From the NCBI RefSeq assembly GCF_025641885.1, contig NZ_JAOTQN010000003.1, positions 124,001-188,000 on the forward strand: DNA of 64,000 nucleotides, written 5' to 3'. The stretch's first letter is position 1. The number at the start of each line of letters is the position of its first letter. A model generated the notes under the pieces. It saw nothing but the letters and a program-made list of their open reading frames with translations, made no database searches and was not told where the DNA came from. Positions 43,936 to 53,204 of this stretch are shown here, one piece after another. The DNA comes from Pyrobaculum sp. 3827-6 (GTDB lineage Archaea; Thermoproteota; Thermoprotei; Thermoproteales; Thermoproteaceae). Made by a program: the position numbers and the translations under genes.

Positions 43936-44334
43936 CTAGTAGAAATCCGCCACGTCTGCATCAAGCAGATTAATAATAGGCGCGTCGAGAGGTATAAAGA
44001 CTGCGTACTCCTCTGGTAGCCTTGGCGACGCCACGACGCCCCTATCCCCATAAAAAACCGCCCCTATCAACTTTCTACTATGTGGGAAGTACAGCCACCC
44101 AGACGCCCACAGCTTACTATCTATTTTTATATACATACCCTCAATATCCACTATTTTTATCTTTCTTGTAAAATTTTTATCAAATAATTTCTTAATATAG
44201 GTCTTTGCTAATTTACACAACATTACTTTCATAATAGTTTTTCTATATTTTATTTTTATCATACATTTATTACTATTGAATCTGCTTCTATAGATTTTTA
44301 TATTTACCTTGGTGTTAGTGAATCCGCTCACCAC
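43936..44334 (-). CDS. Unknown A/T-rich protein
   Basis: A frame of 132 residues whose first 55 are basic and A/T-rich in codon use ([20 protein letters not shown]), and whose second half looks ordinary ([19 protein letters not shown]). The compositional break suggests either a foreign or a degenerating gene; the second half could be the only conserved part. Two GTGs near 44331-44334 are about 18-20 nt from an A/T-rich core shared with the malic enzyme gene, which is less exact than other pairs. Gene reality uncertain. Confidence 0.4.
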   Translation of the reverse strand: MVSGFTNTKVNIKIYRSRFNSNKCMIKIKYRKTIMKVMLCKLAKTYIKKLFDKNFTRKIKIVDIEGMYIKIDSKLWASGWLYFPHSRKLIGAVFYGDRGVVASPRLPEEYAVFIPLDAPIINLLDADVADFY

Positions 44335-44375
44335 GACTCTGCGAAATATTTAATTATATATCTGTTACAGTTTCC

Positions 44376-45680
44376 GTGACAGAGAAGTGGTATCAACTCT
44401 CCGTAGAGATACATAAAAAATACGGCGGCAAAATATCGATCGTTCCAAAAGTCCCCATTAGGTCAATGGAGGAATTTGCCATATACTACACACCAGGAAT
44501 CGCAGAAGTCTCTAGACAAATACACAAAAACCCAGAGCTAGCCTTTGAGCTAACCTCAAGGTGGAACATCATCGGAGTCATTACAGACGGCACGAGGGTG
44601 CTGGGCCTAGGAAATATTGGGCCAGAAGCCGCCTATCCGGTGATGGAGGGCAAAGCCCTGATTTTTAAATACCTCGGCGGCGTCGACGCCATACCCATCC
44701 CCATAAGAGTGAAGACGCCGGAGGAGTTCATCTCAGTTGCAAAGGCCCTCGAGCCAGCGCTGGGCGGGGTCAACCTCGAAGATATCGAGTCGCCGAAATG
44801 TTTCTACCTCCTTGACAAGTTGAGAAAGGAACTGCAGATACCCGTGTGGCACGACGACCAGCAAGGCACGGCCACGGCCACCCTTGCCGGTTTAATAAAC
44901 GCCCTGAAGCTCGTGGGGAAGAAGATCAGCGACGTCACCATAGCGCTTGTGGGAGCCGGGGCCTCCAATATCTACACAGCCCGCATATTAATCAAATACG
45001 GGGCAAAGCCGGGCAACCTCATGCTAGTAGATAGCAAAGGCATTCTACACCCAGAACGCGACGACATCGACAAGATGATGATTGAAAACCCGTGGAAGTA
45101 CAAATACGCTATTGAGACAAACGCGGAGAGGCGCCGCGGCGGGATACCCGAGGCCATGAAAGGCGCAGACGTCGTAATCGCGGCGTCGAGACCAGGCCCC
45201 GGCGTGATAAAGAGGGAGTGGGTAGCCTCAATGAACAAAGACGCCATCGTATTCGCCCTGGCCAACCCCGTCCCCGAGATATGGCCGTGGGAGGCAAAAG
45301 AAGCCGGCGCTAAAATAGTGGCGACCGGCCGGAGTGATTTCCCCAATCAGGTCAATAACTCGTTGATATTCCCAGCGGTGTTCAGAGGTGCGCTTGACGT
45401 GAGGGCTACTACGATAACTGACGAGATGCTCATCGCGGCCGCGGAGGAGGTAGCCAAATTCGCAGAGGAAAAAGGCATACACGAGGAGTACATAATACCC
45501 AAAATGACCGAGTGGGAGGTCTACGTCAGAGAAGCCGCCGCAGTCGCCGCAACCGCCTCGGCGCAGAAGATAGCCAGGATACCACGGTCCTACAACGAGG
45601 AGCTAGAAGTAGCGAGGACAGTCATCGAGAAGAGCATAAAGACCCTCGAAATCTTAATGCGGGAAAAAATCATCGAGTAG
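44376..45680 (+). CDS. Malic enzyme (NAD(P), oxaloacetate-decarboxylating)
   Basis: Decarboxylates malate to pyruvate. The 434-residue protein is of the short archaeal/bacterial type without a phosphotransacetylase domain. Visible motifs: [11 protein letters not shown], the divalent-metal region [29 protein letters not shown] with metal-binding Asp residues, NAD(P)-binding [14 protein letters not shown] and [15 protein letters not shown] start about 24 nt after an A/T-rich core (44348-44356). A T5 run at 45681-45685 follows the stop. Confidence 0.92.
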   Translation: MTEKWYQLSVEIHKKYGGKISIVPKVPIRSMEEFAIYYTPGIAEVSRQIHKNPELAFELTSRWNIIGVITDGTRVLGLGNIGPEAAYPVMEGKALIFKYLGGVDAIPIPIRVKTPEEFISVAKALEPALGGVNLEDIESPKCFYLLDKLRKELQIPVWHDDQQGTATATLAGLINALKLVGKKISDVTIALVGAGASNIYTARILIKYGAKPGNLMLVDSKGILHPERDDIDKMMIENPWKYKYAIETNAERRRGGIPEAMKGADVVIAASRPGPGVIKREWVASMNKDAIVFALANPVPEIWPWEAKEAGAKIVATGRSDFPNQVNNSLIFPAVFRGALDVRATTITDEMLIAAAEEVAKFAEEKGIHEEYIIPKMTEWEVYVREAAAVAATASAQKIARIPRSYNEELEVARTVIEKSIKTLEILMREKIIE

Positions 45681-45686
45681 TTTTTC
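45681..45686 (+). terminator. T-rich terminator after the malic enzyme gene
   Basis: Five T residues immediately after the stop codon, in the 4-bp-wide junction with the convergent citrate synthase gene; consistent with an archaeal oligo-T terminator. Confidence 0.35.
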
Positions 45687-46914
45687 ACCTCTGTTCAATC
45701 GGTACGTACTGCAAATCGTGGGGACCAACGTAGCAAGCCCTAGGTCTAAATATCCTGTTGTTCTCCCAGTACTCCAGTATGTGCGCAACCCACCCAACTA
45801 CTCTCGACACGGCGAATATAGGCGTGAAGTACTCATAAGGCACCCCCATGTAGTAAAAAGCTATGCCAGACCAGAAATCGACGTTGGGGTAGAGCCTCCT
45901 CTGCTGGAAGTAGGGGTGGTTCAAGACCTCGTGCTCAATAGCGCTGGCAATCGCGTATAGATTCTTAGGATCGCCGAACTTGGCGACGTAATCCTTTGAA
46001 AACTCCCTAAAAATCTTCGCCCTCGGGTCATAGGCCTTATACACCCTGTGCCCAACTCCCATCAACTTGGGGCCGCCGGGCTTAGTCGCGGCCTCCACTA
46101 CGTCCTTCGCCTTCAATGGGTCGCCTATCTCTAGGTAGCTCCTAACCGCCATTTCGTTAGCACCTCCGTGGAGCGGACCCTTCAACGCAGCCACGGCGGC
46201 GGCCACAGCGGAGTAGAGATCGCTGAGGGTAGAGGCAACGACGTGCGCCGTGAAGGTGCTGGCGGGGACCTCGTGGTCGGCGTGAAGCATCAGGTAGAGG
46301 TCAATCCCTCTGACGGCGAGTGGATCGGGCTCTTTTCCAAACATCATGTAGAGGAAGTTAGCTGAGTGCGATAGGTCCTCCCTGGGCTTTACAATATCGA
46401 GGTTGCGGGAGAGTCTGTAGTGGTAGGCCACTATGGTGGGCATCTTCGCCACGAGCTTCTCAGCAATTTTATACGCGAGCTCCTTTTCCTCTGCCTTGTA
46501 CCGGCCTAACCTCAGCGCCTCGGCGAGCTTGTGATTATCCTCGTCGTATGCCCCCTCCGCGGCGACGGCCGCCTCAAGTGCAAACATGGGGTGGGCCTTT
46601 GCGAGGTTTCTAATTACTTCGACGGTCTCTAGACGTAGATCTCTGTTTTTCCGCATCCTGCTTACGTAGTTCTCTAAGTCTTTTTTGGTAGGTAGCTTCC
46701 CGTACAGTATGAGGTACGACACTTCTTCGTATGTTGAGTGTTGGGCTAGGTCCTCTATTCTGTAACCTCTGTACCAGAGGATGCCCTTGTCGCCGTCGAT
46801 GTCGCTTATTGATGTGTTTTTTATCAGTACGTCTTCTAGGCCGTGGATGATTGGGCCGCATGGAGACTGTAAAATTTTGCCTCCTGTTCTTATTTGAACA
46901 GCTTGTTCACTCAT
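45685..46914 (-). CDS. gltA: Citrate synthase
   Basis: Condenses acetyl-CoA with oxaloacetate; family members can also take propionyl-CoA (methylcitrate synthase). The 409-residue archaeal-size enzyme has HADHEVPASTFTAHVVAST with catalytic His, ALKGPLHGGANEMAV, VGHRVYKAYDPRAKIF and a C-terminal VSRVVGWVAHILEY. All catalytic residues are in place. Given PrpB/PrpD-like genes 9 kb away, methylcitrate activity cannot be excluded. A TATA-like sequence lies at 46936-46946. Convergent with malic enzyme. Confidence 0.93.
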   Translation of the reverse strand: MSEQAVQIRTGGKILQSPCGPIIHGLEDVLIKNTSISDIDGDKGILWYRGYRIEDLAQHSTYEEVSYLILYGKLPTKKDLENYVSRMRKNRDLRLETVEVIRNLAKAHPMFALEAAVAAEGAYDEDNHKLAEALRLGRYKAEEKELAYKIAEKLVAKMPTIVAYHYRLSRNLDIVKPREDLSHSANFLYMMFGKEPDPLAVRGIDLYLMLHADHEVPASTFTAHVVASTLSDLYSAVAAAVAALKGPLHGGANEMAVRSYLEIGDPLKAKDVVEAATKPGGPKLMGVGHRVYKAYDPRAKIFREFSKDYVAKFGDPKNLYAIASAIEHEVLNHPYFQQRRLYPNVDFWSGIAFYYMGVPYEYFTPIFAVSRVVGWVAHILEYWENNRIFRPRACYVGPHDLQYVPIEQR

Positions 46915-47017
46915 AAGTATTTTAGCTATACTTCTAAATTTATATTGTGTTTGATTAATCGTGTAAGAATATTTTCACTTAAGTCGAATCTAGGTGCTGA
47001 TCTGCTCGGACTGACCT

Positions 47018-47041
47018 CCTCCCGTCCTGAAGGGCGGGGGC
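47018..47041. repeat. Hairpin at the tnpB 3' end
   Basis: Seven-bp stem CCCGTCC/GGGCGGG with a TGAA loop plus extended G/T pairing. In IS605-type elements this is where the guide-RNA scaffold ends, so the transcript over this hairpin would carry flanking DNA as guide. Confidence 0.55.
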
Positions 47042-47045
47042 TCCT

Positions 47046-48417
47046 CTAGGGCGGGTCATAGGCGCCCTCGTCCCCTACCGGGATTATGGCGCCCGGCGGG
47101 GTCATGGGGCCGGCCCGGGCCAGCACGGCGGGCCACCTGGCTTTAACAGTACGCTCCGCCCTCAGCACAATAGCAGACCACTCCTCCAGCTGTCTTTTGT
47201 CCACTGTGGATAGTGCATGTCTGACCACCTCGGCGTATTTCGGCTCCAGCTCCTCCGCGGCTTTCTTCAGAATGTTTAACACGGCCGCAACGTCTCTGTG
47301 GACCCAGTGGCCGTGGGGGCAGAGCCCCATCTTGGGGCCGAGGGGGAACGACAGAGGCTCTCTGTGTACTGGGCAGGTCTTGGAGTACCTGCTGGCTGAC
47401 ACAAATACAAACCTCAAACCGCGCTCCGCGGCTCTGTCCCGTACTTTTCCTACTACGGCTTTGATAGGCATCTGCTTAATGCGGTGCCTAAGCCCGGCGC
47501 TTTTCGCCCTCTCCACCATCTCCTCCTGAGGCCTTCTGCCCAAGTCCTCAGTGACGAGGATCACCGGCTCTCTCGTAAGCTCGTGAGCCATCTTGTTAAC
47601 TCTATCCCGCTTCCTGTCTCTCTCCCTCAGCTTCTTAACCCGCCTCTTGTACTCCCTCGTGTGGACGCCGGAGAGCTTCCTCCCGTTCACCTCCACGGAG
47701 AGCCCCTTGGCCCACTTGCGTCTAATCGCGGCGTAGCGCTTGGCCAGCCTGCCGAAATCTGTCTTGAACACCTTAATCGATACGGACGGCTGAACCCACT
47801 GCCGGTTCCACTGGGCAACTCTGTCGGCTGAGGCCTTCAAGTCGACACGGGCTACTACCACAGTGTTCTCGTTCACGTCGAAGGCCGCAATGGCGGCGGG
47901 CTCTTTCTCCCCCTCCGGCTCCACCTCGTATGTGAACACAGCGTAAACTCGGTTTCCGACGCGCCTCAGCCGTATTGTAGACGCCCTCTTGGCTTTGCCT
48001 ATTCCGACCAGCCACTCGTAGAGCCAGAACCTCTTGTGCGGCCACAGCTCCGCGATGTGCCTTCCGGACATGAGTCTTATGGATAGAGCGGTCGCCGAGT
48101 CGAGGCGCCAAGCCCTTTCGTCTGCGTAGGGGGATACCTTTCTGATTTCCGGTGGCCTCCCTCCAGCCGTTGCCCAGGCGTTGTACGCCTCTACGGCGTC
48201 TTTCACCGCCTGCTGGGCGTATGCAAACGGCAGCCCGGTCTGTTTCACGACCTCCTTCACCTCATGACATACACGGAAGTAGCTGGCTCTCCTCACCCAT
48301 ACTTCTCCACGAGGTACTCCACCGCCATCCGCTTCACCTTTCTGTATCCCTTCTCCAGTCGAGGAATTGGTTGCCGTCCAGCAGAAGCGGAACAGCGACA
48401 GAGCGTCTAGCCACCAT
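47046..48417 (-). pseudogene. tnpB: TnpB RNA-guided endonuclease, N-terminus frameshifted
   Basis: The 416-residue open part (47046-48296) has RuvC-like residues Asp140 (AAFDVNEN), Glu250 (VTEDLG) and Asp335 (HRDVAAVLNIL), and a zinc-finger region TCPVH ... LCPHGH where the usual Cys4 ribbon is Cys2His2-like. Upstream, an ATG at 48417 opens MVARRSVAVPLLLDG and two one-base slips (near 48352-48362 and 48291-48301) would join LEKGYRKV, VEYLVEKYG and RRASYF, restoring the N-terminus. As read, the gene is broken, so it is scored a pseudogene, though sequencing error is possible. Confidence 0.65.
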
Positions 48418-48440
48418 GTCCAAATTGAAGCCTCGTTTAA

Positions 48441-48470
48441 AGCCTTACCCCGCCCTAAAGGGCGAGGCTT
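48441..48470. repeat. Hairpin at the tnpB 5' side
   Basis: Stem CGCCCT/AGGGCG with a two-base loop, extended by a second arm AGCCT/AGGCT, positioned just upstream of the tnpB N-terminus. It resembles the 47 kb hairpin in core sequence. Confidence 0.5.
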
Positions 48471-48553
48471 GTGGTCGTCTAGAATCAGATAGGATGCCGC
48501 CTGTCACCTATCCTGCGGGTTCTAATCATCACAGGTTTGGTGTAGATCCTATT

Positions 48554-49117
48554 TTAAAGTCTTAGCGCGTCGTGGCACATCAACTCTATTGGCGTGAGGG
48601 CGTCTGCGAAGGTGTCGCCGCAGGTGATGACCACCGAGGTGTCTTGTGCTATGTGGTGTTCTAGTTTTTTTGCGAGGTTGGCGTGGTATTTTTCTAGTGG
48701 CTCTCCGATGGGAGGGAGGTATGTCTTGCCGCCTTTTTTCTCAATTATCAAGGCGCCGCATGCGCCTAGCCTCACCAGCGAGTCGCGTATCTTGATGACG
48801 TCTCCCAAGGCGCCTCTTACTACGTGTGCCACGCACCTCCGGCCGCAGAGTAGGTCTTTGGCTTCCTCTACGGCGAATATGCCGCCTATTCCGCAGATGT
48901 CGAGTGCGTCTTTTAGAAATGTCTGACCTGCCTCGGTTATCTTGACTCCCCCCTTCATTATCAAGACGTGGCCGAACTCCCGGCCGCCTTCGAGTAGTGT
49001 TCTGACGATTCCCTCGCCGATTTTGAGCTCCTCCGCCAGATTCTTCCGGCCTCGTGGGGTGTTCGACGTGCTGAGTAACGCGAGTAGCTGTAGATACGCC
49101 ACCTCGCGGTTCTTCAC
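48554..49117 (-). CDS. Winged-helix regulator (DUF4443-like)
   Basis: A 187-residue protein with an N-terminal winged helix (NREVAYLQLLALLSTS ... GEGIVRTLLEGGREFGHVLIMKGG) and a C-terminal alpha/beta domain with Cys pairs (LLCGRRCVAHVVRG, RLGACGALII) matching archaeal transcriptional regulators with DUF4443. Probably binds a metal or small ligand. Divergent from the Rvb gene, with two adjacent TATA-like runs (49134-49154), GTG start. A role in regulating the neighbouring ATPase is speculative. Confidence 0.65.
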   Translation of the reverse strand: MKNREVAYLQLLALLSTSNTPRGRKNLAEELKIGEGIVRTLLEGGREFGHVLIMKGGVKITEAGQTFLKDALDICGIGGIFAVEEAKDLLCGRRCVAHVVRGALGDVIKIRDSLVRLGACGALIIEKKGGKTYLPPIGEPLEKYHANLAKKLEHHIAQDTSVVITCGDTFADALTPIELMCHDALRL

Positions 49118-49172
49118 ATGTCTTAGTTTTCCGCGCCTTAAAAATTTTTAAAAGGGATACGTGGAGGGTGTC

Positions 49173-50528
49173 ATGTCGTCGGTTAAGATTGAGGAAGTTA
49201 GGACACAGTTCGAGCGCTTCGCCGCTCACAGCCACATTAAGGGCCTCGGCGTCAGGGAGGGGAAGGTGGAGTTCGTCGGCGACGGGTTTGTGGGGCAGAC
49301 GGAGGCGCGGGAGGCGGCTTACATAGTGGTGAAGATGATTAAGGAGGGTAAATTCGCTGGGAAAGGCGTGTTGATCGTGGGGCCGCCGGGCACTGGCAAG
49401 ACGGCGCTGGCCCTGGGTATTGCGAGGGAGCTGGGTTCCGAGACTCCGTTTGTGGCGCTTTCTGGCGGGGAGATATATTCCCTGGAGGTTAAGAAGTCGG
49501 AGTTTTTGATGAGGGCGCTTAGGAGGGCGATTGGGATAAAGGTGAGGGAGTGGAGAAAGGTATACGAGGGAGAGGTGAGGTCGCTGGAGTTTAGATACGG
49601 CCGCCACCCCTACAACCCGTATATACAGAGGGTGCTCGGCGCCACTATTAAGCTGAGGACTAGGGACGAGGAGAAGACGTTGAGGATACCGGCTGAGATT
49701 GCGCAGCAGCTGATTGAGCTGGGGGTGGAGGAGGGCGACGTAATTATGATTGACGAGGAGACCGGAGCCGTGTCTGTGGTGGGGAGGGGGGAGGGCGGGG
49801 AGCAGTACGACATAGCTGTGAGGAAGAGGGCGGAGCTTCCCAAGGGCCCCGTCTACAAGGAGAAGGAGATTGTGAGGTTCTTCACGCTTCACGACGTCGA
49901 CATGTCTCTGGCGAGGCAGAGAGGTCTAATCTCCGCCATGATTTTCGGATTTGCCGAAGAGGTTAAGGAAATCCCCGACGAGGTTAGGAGGCAGAGTGAT
50001 GAAATTGTGAAGAAGACTGTGGAGGAGGGCAAGGCGGAGCTTGTGCCGGGGGTTTTGTTTATAGACGACGCCCATCTCCTGGACATCGAGAGCTTCTCGT
50101 TCCTCATGAGGGCTATGGAGACTGAGTTCGCCCCGATTATCATCATGGCCACTAATAGGGGGATAGCTAAGATTAGGGGGACCGACGTGGAGTCGCCCCA
50201 CGGGATACCGCAGGACATGTTGGATAGGCTGGTTATCATCCGCACGAGGCCCTACACGGCCGACGAGGTGAGGGAAATCATAACGATTAAGGCTCGTGAG
50301 CAGAACGTGCCGCTTGGGAGAGACGCCCTCGAGCTCTTGACCGCAATAGGCGCGGAGCACTCTTTGAGATATGCGCTTCAGTTGCTCACGCCGGCTTATA
50401 TAATAGCCAAGGAGCGGGGCAGGTCCACGGTGACGAGAGAGGAGGTGGAGTACGTCAAGAGGCACTTCGTATCTGTGAAGGAGTCTGTGGAGTACGTCAA
50501 GTCGCTGGAGGAGAAGTTTTTGAGATAG
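49173..50528 (+). CDS. RuvB-like (Rvb/TIP49) AAA+ ATPase
   Basis: A 451-residue homologue of eukaryal RuvBL/TIP49 helicases, which act in chromatin remodelling and snoRNP assembly. Walker [15 protein letters not shown] (near residue 69), a long insertion domain with OB-like beta strands (about 100-250), Walker B LFIDDAHLL (near 295) and sensor RVDNA-type MATNRGI are visible. It occurs in some crenarchaea. ATG 49173 is 25 nt after the TTTTTAAA run, better than a GTG at 49161. With C/D-box sRNAs common in this genus, an RNP-assembly link is tempting but unproven. Confidence 0.85.
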   Translation: MSSVKIEEVRTQFERFAAHSHIKGLGVREGKVEFVGDGFVGQTEAREAAYIVVKMIKEGKFAGKGVLIVGPPGTGKTALALGIARELGSETPFVALSGGEIYSLEVKKSEFLMRALRRAIGIKVREWRKVYEGEVRSLEFRYGRHPYNPYIQRVLGATIKLRTRDEEKTLRIPAEIAQQLIELGVEEGDVIMIDEETGAVSVVGRGEGGEQYDIAVRKRAELPKGPVYKEKEIVRFFTLHDVDMSLARQRGLISAMIFGFAEEVKEIPDEVRRQSDEIVKKTVEEGKAELVPGVLFIDDAHLLDIESFSFLMRAMETEFAPIIIMATNRGIAKIRGTDVESPHGIPQDMLDRLVIIRTRPYTADEVREIITIKAREQNVPLGRDALELLTAIGAEHSLRYALQLLTPAYIIAKERGRSTVTREEVEYVKRHFVSVKESVEYVKSLEEKFLR

Positions 50529-50539
50529 GGCTCGGCTCG

Positions 50540-51052
50540 CTAAGCCTCTTCTATTGTAAAGATCTTGGCTTTTAGACCTCCCTCGCCTCTCTTTTTCACC
50601 CTCTTCTCCACCACGTAGACGTTGTAGATGGCGTATAGTATCAACACTTGTCCTATGTCTAGGTATATCTGGGTGGTGTTTTTCACCGTTATGGTGTAGA
50701 AGAGTGGGTATATCGCCACGCCGTAGCCCGGCGGGGATGATGTAAATAGGAGGGTTAGGTAGTGGAACGCGGCGGTTGCGATGGAGAGCGTCGCCAGCGT
50801 CCACCTGGCGCGGTCGTTGGGCTTTGTGAAGAAGGTGGCCACCACGGCGGCGAAGAGGAGAAGTGTAAAGACCACCGTAACTCTCCACATATACAGCCAC
50901 AGAGGCGGCGTAGACACTGCCTTGACGCCGTCTGGGGTGAGGATTTTGTTAGGCGGAGGCCTGAAGGCGTCTGAGACAAATAGCTCAACTGGCAGAAAGG
51001 CGGACGCCGCGGCGAGAGCCGCCACTATGGCTACCAAGAGCCAGAGCTTCAT
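50540..51052 (-). CDS. Multi-helix membrane protein coupled to the S2P protease
   Basis: A 170-residue integral membrane protein with about four helices (LLVAIVAALAAASAFLPV at the start, later FTLLLFAAVVATFF and ILYAIYNVYVV). Starts at ATG 51052, which overlaps the protease stop (ATGA), so both come from one transcript. The frame extends upstream to 51133 only as a shadow. No motif identifies it; it may be a partner or substrate of the protease. Confidence 0.6.
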   Translation of the reverse strand: MKLWLLVAIVAALAAASAFLPVELFVSDAFRPPPNKILTPDGVKAVSTPPLWLYMWRVTVVFTLLLFAAVVATFFTKPNDRARWTLATLSIATAAFHYLTLLFTSSPPGYGVAIYPLFYTITVKNTTQIYLDIGQVLILYAIYNVYVVEKRVKKRGEGGLKAKIFTIEEA

Positions 51053-52557
51053 CTTATCGACTGCAGAATTCTGTACTGCTCTCCCAACACGCCGAGGGCT
51101 ATGTTGAAGATAAGCATGGCGGCGAGGACCCACGTCACTGCGCTTACCACGGCGTTGCCCCTCTTCTCCCCCAGCCTCCGCTGAACCGCCGCGGCGAGTA
51201 GCTGCCCCCCGTCTAGTGGGTATATGGGCAACGCGTTGAGCACGGCGAGGCCGTAGTTCACCACAATTAGCCAGAACACGAGTTTTGTGAAGTCGGTGTT
51301 GTACAACTGGTCCCTTTTTATAGGCCCCGCGTCGTAGCCGATCATGGGCAGGCTACCGGGCCCCAGCCCGTAGAAAATCTTCCCCCCCTTCTCCACCAGC
51401 GTCACGTTAAAGACGTGGAGCGTGCCGTTTCTCTCCACGTAGACCCTAACCGAGTCCCCCGCTCTGCACACAGCCCTCGTCTCAATTACTGCGCTTAGTA
51501 GCTGGCCGCTCGTCGGCGTTTCCCACGTCCTGCCGCAACCCTCAATCCTCGTCACCACGTCCCCCGGCCTGACGCCGCCGAGGTACAGCGAGCCGTCTGT
51601 GTAGAGCCAGTTTATCTTGGGGGGCGTGGTGAAGCTTGTGTAATCCAGCGTGACTTCGTATCGATGCAACCACGAGGCGGCGACGAGAGTCACCTTGTCG
51701 CCTGGCTTGCAGTTGACAGTTTTGTTTATTCCCATAAGCGGCCCGAGGCCGGCGAGCACATTTAACTTCGTCAACAGGTCGTCTGGGGTGTAGACGGCGT
51801 CCTGTAGCCCGCAACCGTGGATCCCAATAACCCTGTCCCCTGGCTGGACGCCGTAGGCCGGGACGCCGAACACCGCGCCTTGTAAGCCGGCCCAGGCGCC
51901 GGCGATCCCTAACAACATCGCCGACAGCGCCACAACGACGTTTACAGCGACGCCGCTCGCCAAGACGGCGAGCTTGGCTTCTGTATTTGCCTTCTTGAAC
52001 TGCTCCTCGTCGGGCTCTACAAAAGCCCCGCTTAGGATGTAGAAGAGGGAGAAGATCCCGACGGACCTCACCGGGATCCCGTATCTCAAGGCGGCGTATC
52101 CGTGCATTAGCTCGTGCAGAACGACGCCGACAGCGACGGCGACGGCCATGTAGGGCAGTTGATCCCATGGGAGTGTGACGCCTGGGATAATTGGAGTAAC
52201 CCCGGCTGAGCGCGCCGCGGCCTCCTCTGGCGGCGCCCCTCTGAAGAGCGCGCCGAGGGCGTTTAAAGTACCTCCAACCAACATGTAGAGAAAGCCCCAT
52301 AAAATCTGGACCTGCCCGTCTGGCCTCACAAAGGGGATAGCCACGAATACAGGCACCGCGAAGAGAGTCAGCGCCACGACGAGGTGGGCTCTGAGAGGTA
52401 CAAAACTCAGCCTCCTTGTAAACGCCTCGACGTACCTTACGAGCCTCTCGCTCTTCCAGTAGATGGCTAGGAAATACCTCACGGCGCTTCTATTCAACAG
52501 GTATACGATGCCAACCAGCACGAACCAGCTGATGGCCAGTGCTAACAGCCCGTCCAC
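51049..52557 (-). CDS. Site-2-protease-family membrane metalloprotease with PDZ-like inserts
   Basis: A 502-residue membrane zinc protease that would cut substrates within the membrane. The zinc site is VVLHELMHGYAALRYG (HELMH near residue 145) and the third ligand is in NALPIYPLDGGQLL near residue 445. Between them lies a large extramembranous region (about 215-415) with two PDZ-like beta repeats (PGDRVIGIHGCG, GDVVTRIEGCG), each with a Cys. GTG start after an ATTAATATAC box. S2P relatives regulate by releasing membrane-held regulators; the target is unknown. Confidence 0.85.
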   Translation of the reverse strand: MDGLLALAISWFVLVGIVYLLNRSAVRYFLAIYWKSERLVRYVEAFTRRLSFVPLRAHLVVALTLFAVPVFVAIPFVRPDGQVQILWGFLYMLVGGTLNALGALFRGAPPEEAAARSAGVTPIIPGVTLPWDQLPYMAVAVAVGVVLHELMHGYAALRYGIPVRSVGIFSLFYILSGAFVEPDEEQFKKANTEAKLAVLASGVAVNVVVALSAMLLGIAGAWAGLQGAVFGVPAYGVQPGDRVIGIHGCGLQDAVYTPDDLLTKLNVLAGLGPLMGINKTVNCKPGDKVTLVAASWLHRYEVTLDYTSFTTPPKINWLYTDGSLYLGGVRPGDVVTRIEGCGRTWETPTSGQLLSAVIETRAVCRAGDSVRVYVERNGTLHVFNVTLVEKGGKIFYGLGPGSLPMIGYDAGPIKRDQLYNTDFTKLVFWLIVVNYGLAVLNALPIYPLDGGQLLAAAVQRRLGEKRGNAVVSAVTWVLAAMLIFNIALGVLGEQYRILQSIR

Positions 52558-52584
52558 GACCCCTAAACGAACTGTATATTAATT

Positions 52585-53157
52585 TTAGACCTCCAGCGAG
52601 GCCCCCGCCCCCAGCCTATAGACGTTGAATTTCTTCTCCAGCTCCTTGGCGAGCTGAGGCGCCGTGTGCATAGCTACGACGCACCGCACCCCCAGTAGCC
52701 TAAGCTCCGCCGCTACTCTGTGGAGCAGGTAGGGGCTGTAGCTGGTGCCGCCCAGCCCCCCGACAAAACACCGGGCCTTCACCCCCCTCTGCGAGAGCTT
52801 GTGGTAAGGCACGGAGAAGAGGCCGCAGGGCGACACCACCACCCCATCTACATAAAGAATGTTCTCCCCACGTTCTTTAAACACCTTGTACCTGACCCCA
52901 CGCACCACCAGCTCAACGTCGAGGGGTGGGTTCACGACGGGGATCTTATACAGCCCAAACCCGCCGGAGTGGTGCTCGTTGCCGGCGACCCCCACCACGC
53001 CGATTGACGGCTTGGCCTTCGACTTCGCGGCGAATTGCAAGGCGGCGTCTCTACTACAGCTATCGAACAAAACCGCGTCGTTTATCAAGACTCCAAATCC
53101 GTGGCTAGGCTCAAGCACTCCTGGGTGCTCAGAACACACGGCAGTTATCCTCACCAC
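52585..53157 (-). CDS. Metallo-beta-lactamase-fold protein with a degraded metal site
   Basis: A 190-residue protein like COG1237-type MBL proteins (pterin-synthesis-related in some archaea): MVRITAVCSEHPG at the start, FGVLINDAVLFDSCSRDAAL for the first strands, then VAGNEHHSGGFGL where the HxHxDH metal motif should be, and GGLGGTSY ... AMHTAPQLAKELE for the downstream His region. At least two metal ligands are replaced, so hydrolase activity is unlikely or altered. GTG start shares a symmetric TATA core with the divergent membrane protein gene. Confidence 0.6.
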   Translation of the reverse strand: MVRITAVCSEHPGVLEPSHGFGVLINDAVLFDSCSRDAALQFAAKSKAKPSIGVVGVAGNEHHSGGFGLYKIPVVNPPLDVELVVRGVRYKVFKERGENILYVDGVVVSPCGLFSVPYHKLSQRGVKARCFVGGLGGTSYSPYLLHRVAAELRLLGVRCVVAMHTAPQLAKELEKKFNVYRLGAGASLEV

Positions 53158-53177
53158 GTCGAGATGTGGAGAACGTA

Positions 53178-53183
53178 TTTAAA
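53178..53183. promoter_or_regulatory. Symmetric TATA core between MBL-like and membrane protein genes
   Basis: TTTAAA is centred 23.5 nt from GTG 53157 and 24.5 nt from ATG 53205 in a 47-bp gap. It decides the start of the rightward gene: an upstream GTG (53166) would fall before the box. Confidence 0.7.
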
Positions 53184-53204
53184 CTGATTAGCAAATGGCG
53201 AGGC

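Larger units (their letters stand above)
47015..48470 (-). mobile_element. IS605/IS1341-type element carrying only TnpB
   Basis: A tnpB gene on the minus strand is bracketed by two hairpins with related sequence, CCCGTCC...GGGCGGG at 47021-47038 and CGCCCT...AGGGCG at 48451-48464, as in the palindromic ends of IS200/IS605-family elements. No tnpA is present, so it is an IS1341-like derivative not mobile by itself. Exact ends are not determined. Sequence beyond, with a second stem GATAGG/CCTATC near 48488-48512, may belong to the end or the flank. Confidence 0.65.

Noticed and set aside
48484-48520. GATAGG...CCTATC inverted repeat and a tRNA T-arm-like GGTTCTAATC
   Set aside because: No acceptor stem or anticodon arm can be built around it; treated as part of the IS flank.
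48741-49892. 383-residue minus-strand frame across two genes
   Set aside because: Runs over the DUF4443-like gene and the divergent Rvb gene in other frames; composition is Arg/His/Pro-rich as expected for GC shadows.
49926-50900. 324-residue minus-strand frame
   Set aside because: Antisense to the Rvb gene and the following membrane protein; no recognisable features.
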